This document shows positions 7,318 to 11,300 of a stretch of 11,300 bases of DNA, piece after piece. The notes beneath the pieces were generated by a model. The model did no database searches and had not been told where the DNA came from. It saw only the letters and a program-made list of their open reading frames with translations. The position numbers were made by a program, and so were the translations under genes. Origin of the DNA: Actinomycetota bacterium. GTDB lineage: Bacteria; Actinomycetota; Actinomycetes; Streptosporangiales; Streptosporangiaceae. Within the stretch, counting starts at the first letter, position 1; each line of letters begins with the position of its first letter. Location of the stretch: the NCBI GenBank assembly GCA_003242605.1, contig QGUZ01000158.1, positions 1-11,300 of the forward strand, written 5' to 3'.

Positions 7318-7350
7318 GTGAAATCCGTGTGAAATCCGGGTGAACCGACC
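7318..7350 (-). promoter_or_regulatory. Three-unit 11-bp direct repeat resembling a PhoP (PHO) box
   Basis: On the plus strand three consecutive 11-mers start GTGAAATCCGT (7318-7328), GTGAAATCCGG (7329-7339) and GTGAACCGACC (7340-7350). On the minus strand they read as GTTCACCCGGA, TTTCACACGGA, TTTCACGGCCT. Streptomyces PhoP boxes are known as direct repeats of 11-base units with a conserved GTTCACC-like part, and the first unit fits exactly. The repeat points toward the second repressor gene, whose start is 86 bp downstream. Phosphate control of that gene is inferred only. Confidence 0.4.
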
Positions 7351-7424
7351 GGCCGGAAGCGGAGCTCCCGGACAGCTTCAGCGCCGCCCGCGCCCCTCGC
7401 CCGCCGAGCTCCGGGACCTCGTCC

Positions 7425-7575
7425 GTGCAGGTCCGGGGCCTTCGCGGCGCCTCGGCCGTCCGCCCGCCGCCGTGCTCGCGGGCCGCCTTCACCGGGTCGT
7501 CCCGGCTCGCCGGGCGGCTTCCGCGGCCGGTTCGCGTGCGCTCCACCGGTCCCGCCTCTGCCGTGCCCGGAGCCG
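7425..7575 (-). pseudogene. Decayed copy of a DUF2795 gene
   Basis: Translation of the minus strand gives PASRDDPVKAAREHG followed by GGRTAEAPRR, which lines up with PASRDDLVKAAREHG and ADRQMVEALQK of the intact DUF2795 protein encoded at 7955-8152. At DNA level 7470-7514 matches 8052-8096 at 43 of 45 positions; one change turns the conserved Leu into Pro. Similarity continues on both sides but with small deletions in the C-terminal part. The start codon and the ribosome binding site of the intact gene have no counterpart, and the frame runs on past the place where the intact gene stops. It lies about 520 bp from the intact gene in the same orientation, consistent with a tandem duplication followed by decay of one copy. 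Confidence 0.7.
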
Positions 7576-7645
7576 AGCCGCCCGGGAGGGGCGCGGGCCG
7601 CGCCGGATTCCCGTCCCGCGGGGACACCGCCCGGCCGGTCCGCGC

Positions 7646-7659
7646 GTGACCAAGATCAC
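7646..7659. promoter_or_regulatory. CRP-like inverted repeat
   Basis: GTGA (7646-7649) and TCAC (7656-7659) are separated by 6 bp (CCAAGA), the core spacing of CRP/GlxR-type sites (TGTGA-N6-TCACA), although the outermost bases do not match. The site lies some 70 bp upstream of the DUF2795 relic. It may be a leftover of that gene's promoter or chance. Confidence 0.22.
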
Positions 7660-7954
7660 TCGATCGGTACGGCCGGCGGCGAGCCGGGCCCTCGACGCAG
7701 AAGCGTGATCGAGCCGGCGGAGCCGGCCGGTGCGGACGTGACCGCGGCCGGCCCCGGCATGCGTGTTCCCGACCGGCTTCCCATCCGGCGCGCCGCGGGA
7801 GGACGCCGGTGGCCGGGCCGGGCGCCGCAGGACCGCCGCTCCGAGGCCGGGGAGACACGCTCCTCATCGCCGCCCCGGGCACGCGAGCCGCCGGACCCCG
7901 CGAAGGCGGTCGCCCACTCGGTGCCCGGCGTCTCGGCGGGGACGGGGCCGTGCC

Positions 7955-8152
7955 TCAGCCGTTGCCGGACACGGCCTTGCTCACCGCGTTCGGGCCGTCG
8001 TAGGTCCGGTCCGGGATCTTCTGCAGCGCCTCCACCATCTGCCGGTCGGCACCGTGCTCGCGGGCGGCCTTCACCAGGTCGTCCCGGCTCGCCGGGTAGT
8101 CCACGCCGGACAGGTGCTTCTGCAGCTGGATCGGATTCGGTTTACCGGCCAT
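7955..8152 (-). CDS. DUF2795 small protein
   Basis: This 65-residue protein has the DUF2795 pattern: IQLQKHLSGVDYPASRDDLV (8-27), AAREHGADRQMVEALQKIPD (29-48) and RTYDGPNAVSKAV (49-61). The family is widespread in actinobacteria and other bacteria, and its function is not established; it is too small for an enzyme and has no membrane segment or signal. The ATG at 8150-8152 is preceded by GGGGGAGG five bases upstream, a strong ribosome binding site. The gene is divergent from the coiled-coil/pncB pair, with about 195 bp between. A decayed paralogue lies about 400 bp downstream (7425-7575). The gene looks intact and uses GC-rich codons like its neighbours. No partner can be inferred from context. 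Confidence 0.88.
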   Translation of the reverse strand: MAGKPNPIQLQKHLSGVDYPASRDDLVKAAREHGADRQMVEALQKIPDRTYDGPNAVSKAVSGNG

Positions 8153-8204
8153 TGTCGCCTCCCCCTCTGCGTTCGTCCGGACCCGGCCCGCCTACCCCGC
8201 CCGC

Positions 8205-8224
8205 CGCCCGGCATGCGCCGGGCG
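8205..8224. repeat. Perfect hairpin in the divergent region between the DUF2795 gene and the coiled-coil gene
   Basis: CGCCCGGC (8205-8212) and GCCGGGCG (8217-8224) pair perfectly around the loop ATGC; allowing one bulged C extends the stem by four more pairs (CCCG/CGGG). It lies about 55 bp upstream of the DUF2795 start and 125 bp upstream of the coiled-coil gene start. It could be a regulator site, a 5' leader hairpin of either message, or a chance product of the extreme GC content. Confidence 0.3.
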
Positions 8225-8347
8225 CGGGTGGCGGCCGGGTGGCGTGGGACCGGGCTTCCTGGGCATGAGGCCGGAGGGACGCGCGACCGCGCGGACCGCG
8301 GACGGACGACCAGTCAGACGGATCAGGCGGACACGGAGGTGACCCTG

Positions 8348-8650
8348 GTGACCGGCTCGGATCCGGCCGACATGCCCATCGGTCCGGAGCATCCGCTGGA
8401 GCGGGAGGTGCGGCTGCTGCGGGCACGCCTGGACGTCGTGGAACGGCGGATCCAGGCGCTCGCCGACGCCAACGCGACCCTCGCGCGCGGCCTGCAGGGC
8501 GGCCCGCTCGAACCGCCCGGCGAGGACCGCGCCGCGCAGGCCGCCCGGCTCGCCCGGGAGCTGCTGCTCGCCGCCGGCCTCGTCGGCCACGCCGCCCGCT
8601 CCGAGGGCGAGCGTCCGGGCCCCGGGGGCGACGGCGGCGGCACCGGCTGA
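8348..8650 (+). CDS. Small coiled-coil protein of unknown function, upstream of pncB
   Basis: This is a 100-residue protein that I do not recognise. The start is the GTG at 8348, eight bases after GGAGG in a near-perfect ribosome binding site GGAGGTGA (8335-8342); an in-frame GTG at 8339 overlaps that site and is unlikely. Residues about 14-46 (HPLEREVRLLRARLDVVERR and onward to ANATLARGL) show heptad-like spacing of Leu/Val/Ile with charged residues, suggesting a helical coiled coil. A second amphipathic helix (about 58-74, rich in Ala, Arg, Leu) follows, and then a Gly/Pro-rich tail. No signal or membrane segment is present. It is followed after 33 bp by pncB in the same direction, so the two are probably co-transcribed. 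A dimerising accessory or regulatory protein is possible, but nothing in the sequence shows the function. Confidence 0.7.
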   Translation: MTGSDPADMPIGPEHPLEREVRLLRARLDVVERRIQALADANATLARGLQGGPLEPPGEDRAAQAARLARELLLAAGLVGHAARSEGERPGPGGDGGGTG

Positions 8651-8683
8651 CCCGGGGTCGCCCCGGCGGAGGGAGGAGGACCC

Positions 8684-10030
8684 ATGCCCGGCGGGCTCCT
8701 GACCGATCTGTACGAGCTCAACATGGCGGCCTCCTACCTGCGGCACGACCGCAACCGGACGGCCGTGTTCAGCCTGTTCATACGCCGGATGCCGAAGGAC
8801 CGCGGCTTTCTGGTGGCGGCCGGGCTCGCCGACTGCCTGGAGTTCCTGGAGAACTTCTCGCTGGACGAGGCCGACCTCGCCTACCTCGCCGAGACCCAGG
8901 GGTACGAGCCGGACGTGCTCGAGGCGCTGGGCCGCCTGCGGTTCACCGGGGACGTGTGGGCGGTGCCGGAGGGGCACGTGGTGTACGCCGGGGAGCCGCT
9001 GCTCGAGGTGACCGCGCCGATCGCCGAGGCGCAGCTGGTCGAGACCGTGCTGCTCAACCACATCACGTTCCAGACCTCGGTGGCGACGAAGGCGGCCCGC
9101 TGCGTGCTCGCGGCGGGGCCGGCGCGGCTGGTGGACTTCGCGTTCCGCCGTACCCAGGGGGTCGAGGCGGCGAACGCGGTCGCCCCCGCGGCGGCGATCG
9201 CCGGGTTTGCGGCGACGAGCCACGACGAGGCCGCCCCCCGGTACGGCCTGCACGCGGCGGGCACGATGGCGCACTCGTTCATCGAGGCGTTCGTCGCCGA
9301 GGAGGAGGCGTTCGCCACCTTCGCCACCGACTTCCCGGGCCGCACCACCTTCCTCGTGGACACCTACGACACGCTCGGCGGGGTGCGGGCGGCGATCGCG
9401 GTGGCGCGGCGGCTGCGGCTGCCCGGGCCGATCGCGGTGCGGCTCGACTCGGGGAACCTCGCCGAGCTGGCCCGGGCCACCCGGCGGCTGCTCGACGAGC
9501 ACGGGTTCACCGACGCGCAGATCGTCGCCAGCGGCGGGCTCGACGAGTACGCGATCGCCGACCTGGTGGCGGCGGGCGCGCCGATCGACGCCTTCGGGGT
9601 CGGCACCAAGGTGGGCGTGTCGGCGGACGCGCCGTACCTGGACAGCGCCTACAAGCTCGTCGTGTACGCGGGCCGGCCGGTGATGAAGCTGTCGGCGGGC
9701 AAGCTGACCTCCCCGGGCGCGAAGCAGATCTTCCGCGGCGAGCACGACGACCTGGTCGGGCTGCGGGACGAGCCCGCGCCGCCCGGCCGCCGGAGCCTGC
9801 TCCGCCCGGTGATGCTCTCCGGGCGCCGCGTCGCCCCGCCCGAGCCGCTGGGCGTGCTGCGGGAGCGGTGCGCCGCGGACATCGCCCGGCTGCCGCCCGA
9901 GGCGCGGGCCCTGCGGGGGCCGACGCCCCCGCCGGTCCGCGAGACGCCCCGGCTCGCCGCGCTGGCCCGGCGGGTGCGGCGCGAGCTGAGCCGGGCGGCC
10001 GGGATCACCACTCCCGCCACTCGTCGGTGA
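8684..10030 (+). CDS. pncB: Nicotinate phosphoribosyltransferase (NAD salvage)
   Basis: This enzyme joins nicotinate to phosphoribosyl pyrophosphate with ATP use, giving nicotinate mononucleotide for NAD salvage in the cytoplasm (EC 6.3.4.21). It has 448 residues, the normal length. The ATG at 8684 follows GGAGGGAGGAGG, a strong ribosome binding site. Family blocks in order: LLTDLYELNM (5-14), LLNHITFQTSVATKAA (124-138), VDFAFRRTQG (150-159), GTMAHSFIEAF (193-203, His197 being the likely phosphorylated His), FLVDTYDT (223-230), AVRLDSGNL (251-259), IVASGGLDE (280-288), AFGVGTKVG (303-311) and AYKLV (322-326). RRTQG stands where many family members have RRAHG or RRAQG; the two Arg are kept. 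It is preceded by the coiled-coil gene, probably in one operon, and its last 26 bp overlap the end of the convergent gene on the other strand. I see no regulator site for NAD control. Confidence 0.96.
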   Translation: MPGGLLTDLYELNMAASYLRHDRNRTAVFSLFIRRMPKDRGFLVAAGLADCLEFLENFSLDEADLAYLAETQGYEPDVLEALGRLRFTGDVWAVPEGHVVYAGEPLLEVTAPIAEAQLVETVLLNHITFQTSVATKAARCVLAAGPARLVDFAFRRTQGVEAANAVAPAAAIAGFAATSHDEAAPRYGLHAAGTMAHSFIEAFVAEEEAFATFATDFPGRTTFLVDTYDTLGGVRAAIAVARRLRLPGPIAVRLDSGNLAELARATRRLLDEHGFTDAQIVASGGLDEYAIADLVAAGAPIDAFGVGTKVGVSADAPYLDSAYKLVVYAGRPVMKLSAGKLTSPGAKQIFRGEHDDLVGLRDEPAPPGRRSLLRPVMLSGRRVAPPEPLGVLRERCAADIARLPPEARALRGPTPPPVRETPRLAALARRVRRELSRAAGITTPATRR

Positions 10031-10355
10031 TCTCCGACGGCTTGATGCCGCGGCGCTCGGCGAGCGCGGGGACGTCGATCCCGTGCTCGGTGAGGACCTG
10101 TTCGATGTAGGCGCACAGCTCCACGCGGTCCACCTCGTCGAACGCGGCTCCGTGCTCCTGGTCGAGGATGTTGAGCTCGACGACGACGCGGCGGATCACG
10201 TCGAACACCTTCTCGTCGTCCGGCTCCTCGCCGAGCCCGGCGACCTCGCCCTCGAACGCGGCCAGCGCCTCGTCGATCAGCTCCAGCAGCGGCTCCGGCC
10301 GCCGCCACAGGACCTCGGCGTCCCCGCGCCACTTCTCGGTCGGACGTACTGCCAT
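10005..10355 (-). CDS. Small acidic protein of unknown function
   Basis: This is a 116-residue soluble protein. The ATG at 10353-10355 opens MAVRPTEKWRGDAEVLWRRP. The body (residues about 20-60, LLELIDEALAAFEGEVAGL and DEKVFDVIRRVVVELNILDQ) is strongly acidic and helical in appearance. It is followed by DEVDRVELCAYIEQVLTEHG and a C-terminal ALAERRGIKPSEITDEWREW. Such an acidic helical protein with a terminal aromatic pair looks like a conserved hypothetical protein; I cannot name its family with confidence. No ribosome binding site precedes the ATG. Instead TACCCT sits 7 bp upstream, the arrangement of a leaderless message. The 3' end overlaps pncB tail to tail by 26 bp. The codon pattern is normal for the window, so I consider it real. 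Confidence 0.8.
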   Translation of the reverse strand: MAVRPTEKWRGDAEVLWRRPEPLLELIDEALAAFEGEVAGLGEEPDDEKVFDVIRRVVVELNILDQEHGAAFDEVDRVELCAYIEQVLTEHGIDVPALAERRGIKPSEITDEWREW

Positions 10356-10362
10356 GCGGGGG

Positions 10363-10391
10363 AGGGTAGCGATCTCAGGCGTCCGTGCCGA
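10363..10391 (-). promoter_or_regulatory. Candidate promoter giving a leaderless message for the 116-residue protein
   Basis: On the minus strand TACCCT (10368-10363) fits the actinobacterial TANNNT -10 form and lies 7 bp before the A of the ATG (10355), so transcription would start at the start codon itself. With a 17-bp spacer the -35 would be TCGGCA (10391-10386), matching TTGACA at 4 of 6 positions. The absence of any ribosome binding site before this ATG supports leaderless expression. Confidence 0.45.
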
Positions 10392-10470
10392 CCCGCACCC
10401 GCCCACGTCCCGCGCCCGCCCGCGTCCCGAGTCTCCGGCGGCGCGGGCCCCGCCGGGGCGGCGCGGCCGT

Positions 10471-10599
10471 GCCGTACCGGCGACGGACGGGGGCCGTTAC
10501 GCACCCTGCCGCGGGATGGCCTACCCTTGCGGCGGCCCCTCACGGCGGCGGGGCGCGGTCCGAGGTGCGGGACCGGCGCGGGCGGGACGCCGGTACGGC
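10471..10599. repeat. Perfect 12-bp inverted repeat, arms 105 bp apart
   Basis: GCCGTACCGGCG (10471-10482) and CGCCGGTACGGC (10588-10599) are exact reverse complements. The interval between them carries no gene. They could be paired protein-binding sites in opposite orientation or element ends; in DNA this rich in GC a chance match cannot be excluded. Confidence 0.35.
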
Positions 10600-10746
10600 C
10601 CGGCGCCCGGGCGCGGCGAAGCGGCGAATGGCACGATGCCACAAGCGTGGGCTTAACACGGCGCGGCGGGCAACTGCGCCTACCCGAGGCTGCCCTAGGA
10701 AAAGCCCGTGCGTTAGCGGAAAATGATGAAGGGCGGCCCATTGGGG

Positions 10747-10815
10747 GTCCTGTCCGCCTGTGAGGGTCGATGTCACTTTTTACCTGATGTTGAGGTTCCC
10801 TGGGCCGGACAGGAC
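10747..10815. repeat. 10-bp perfect inverted repeat enclosing an AT-richer segment
   Basis: GTCCTGTCCG (10747-10756) and CGGACAGGAC (10806-10815) pair perfectly around a 49-base interval. That interval contains smaller pairings (GTGA/TCAC at 10760-10777; CCT/AGG) and the T-run in CACTTTTTACCTG. It may be a structured RNA element or the end of an inserted sequence; the interval resembles my memory of IS21-type terminal repeats (GTCACTTTT...), which I could not check. Confidence 0.4.
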
Positions 10816-10919
10816 GATGTGACGGAACGGCGGTTGCCGACATGACATCATGCATTGCCGGGCGGTCGGTGATGGTTTGTCGCGTTCGGTGGCGATTCGG
10901 TCTCCGGCCTTGACCTAAA

Positions 10920-10932
10920 GTGATCTCATCAC
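10920..10932. promoter_or_regulatory. 13-bp palindrome beside a -35-like TTGACC
   Basis: GTGAT (10920-10924) and ATCAC (10928-10932) are exact complements around CTC. The sequence TTGACC (10910-10915) precedes it by 4 bp, so a dimeric regulator bound here would cover the spacer of a promoter reading rightward. No good -10 hexamer follows at the right distance, which weakens the case. Confidence 0.3.
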
Positions 10933-11157
10933 CGCGCCGCGCGCTCATGGCGCCGCTCCGTTCCAGGTCAACGGGGGGAAGACTCGGGTGAAGGCGGCGG
11001 GGGCCGGCCGCGGGAACGCCTTCGGGCCCTCTCCCCGGCCCTGGACGCGCTCCCACGCGGCATTTCAGGCCGGCCACCTCGCTAATCGCGGCCGACCCAC
11101 CATGTGACAGAGGGCTAGACCCTCCGTAACGTTTACCCGAGCCCGTATGCGCGCGGT

Positions 11158-11187
11158 TTGATGGAACTAATGAGTATCGGCAATAAT
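11158..11187 (+). promoter_or_regulatory. Candidate sigma-70-type promoter for a gene at or beyond the right edge
   Basis: TTGATG (11158-11163; 4 of 6 matches to TTGACA), an 18-bp spacer and AATAAT (11182-11187; 5 of 6 matches to TATAAT) form a reasonable promoter reading rightward. The surrounding DNA is the least GC-rich of the window. Transcription would begin near 11194, leaving a leader of some 90 bases to the ATG at 11282. Confidence 0.42.
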
Positions 11188-11281
11188 GAGATTTGATGAT
11201 TTGCCTTGACCGGTTGCATGGCGAGGGACGATCGCGGGCGGCATCAAACGAGGAATCCCCGGCCGGGGCAGAGCACAACAA

Positions 11282-11300
11282 ATGCCGAGCACGGAGGACT
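11282..11300 (+). CDS. Possible start of a gene running off the right edge
   Basis: The ATG at 11282 opens a frame MPSTED that stays open to the window end, but only six codons are visible and no good ribosome binding site precedes it. GGAGG at 11292-11296 could itself be the ribosome binding site of a start codon just outside the window. That a gene begins here is supported mainly by the promoter-like element at 11158-11187 and the absence of other genes. Confidence 0.25.

Larger units (their letters stand above)
7266..7954. other. Gene-poor interval between the second lacI gene and the DUF2795 gene
   Basis: These 690 bp hold no intact gene that I can support. Long open frames exist on both strands, but their translations are Arg/Pro/Ala-rich and show no domain, as expected from stop-poor high-GC DNA. 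What can be seen is the upstream region of the second repressor gene with the 11-bp direct repeats (7318-7350), a decayed DUF2795 gene (about 7425-7575) and a CRP-like inverted repeat (7646-7659). The rest, about 7660-7954, shows nothing recognisable. Confidence 0.6.
10369..11281. other. Region without a recognisable gene, with composition shift and several inverted repeats
   Basis: No frame in this stretch gives a protein that I recognise or find convincing; the longer open frames are Arg/Pro/Gly-rich shadows. The left part (to about 10640) is extremely GC-rich. From about 10640 A/T-rich words appear (GGAAAATGATGAAGG, CACTTTTTACCTGATGTTG, GGCAATAATGAG), unlike the rest of the window. Perfect inverted repeats occur at 10471-10482/10588-10599, 10747-10756/10806-10815, 10841-10852, 10920-10932 and 11110-11124. 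Possible explanations are a long regulatory leader for a gene right of the window, a structured RNA, or the remains of a mobile element. Confidence 0.5.

Noticed and set aside
7241..7882. A 213-codon minus-strand open frame in the gap after the second lacI gene
   Set aside because: Only a short inner part resembles a protein (DUF2795) and that part is eroded. The rest is Arg/Pro/Gly-rich without a domain, and its end runs through the operator and repeats. Treated as a pseudogene within non-coding DNA.
7705..8268. Plus-strand open frame overlapping the DUF2795 gene
   Set aside because: It is antisense to the intact DUF2795 gene and its translation is Arg/Pro/Ser-rich with no recognisable domain.
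10385..10763. Plus-strand open frames between the 116-residue gene and the AT-richer stretch
   Set aside because: They are Arg-rich, without a ribosome binding site or a recognisable domain, and lie over inverted repeats.
10988..11107. A 39-codon frame from a GTG at 10988, preceded by GGGGGGAAG
   Set aside because: The Gly/Pro/Arg-rich product resembles nothing known to me, the spacing from the G-run is poor, and the last third loses the G/C preference at third positions. It could be a leader peptide, but the sequence does not support that enough.
11110..11124. Hairpin GAGGG-CTAGA-CCCTC as an intrinsic terminator
   Set aside because: The stem is only 5 bp, no T-tract follows on either strand, and no gene ends just before it.
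10277..11281. A 334-codon minus-strand open frame over the right-end gap
   Set aside because: Its 3' part is a shadow of the 116-residue gene in another frame. The remainder is compositionally odd with no domain and crosses the AT-richer promoter-like stretch.

Overview
The window is very GC-rich (codon third positions almost always G or C). It has Gram-positive style lipoprotein signals, GTG starts and one apparently leaderless gene. All of this suggests a high-GC actinobacterium, perhaps from the Streptosporangiales/Thermomonospora side, but the sequence alone does not fix the genus. No tRNA, rRNA, CRISPR array or intact transposase gene was seen.

Left part (1-7265): a sugar-uptake locus. 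A divergent intergenic region (1873-2156) separates two transcription units. Leftward runs a LacI-family repressor gene (817-1872) followed by the gene of a YtfQ-type galactofuranose-binding lipoprotein, cut by the window edge (1-772). A perfect GC-rich palindrome lies between these two genes. Rightward runs a complete three-gene ABC importer: the ChvE-type sugar-binding lipoprotein (2157-3278), the MmsA/GguA double ATPase (3288-4835) and the MmsB/GguB permease (4860-6119). Facing this operon tail to tail is a second LacI-family gene (6180-7232), clearly a paralogue of the first. LacI-type operator sequences lie at 1905-1918, 2025-2038 and 7252-7265. The simplest reading is that the first repressor controls itself, the YtfQ gene and the divergent importer, while the second repressor controls at least itself.

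Middle part (7266-8152): about 690 bp without an intact gene. It contains a three-unit 11-bp direct repeat that resembles a PhoP (PHO) box and a decayed copy of a DUF2795 gene (about 7425-7575). The intact DUF2795 gene follows at 7955-8152 on the minus strand.

Right part (8153-10355): a short coiled-coil protein gene (8348-8650) with a near-perfect ribosome binding site, then nicotinate phosphoribosyltransferase pncB (8684-10030; NAD salvage). pncB overlaps tail to tail by 26 bp with a small acidic protein gene on the minus strand (10005-10355), which looks leaderless.

Right end (10356-11300): about 930 bp in which I find no convincing gene. It begins extremely GC-rich and becomes clearly less so from about 10640. 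It holds several perfect inverted repeats, possible relics of a mobile element, and a plausible sigma-70-type promoter (11158-11187) directed at a gene that starts at or just beyond the right edge.

I did not find a clearly new multi-gene system. The most unusual items are the regulatory layout around the paired repressors, the DUF2795 relic, the PHO-like repeat and the unexplained right-end region.
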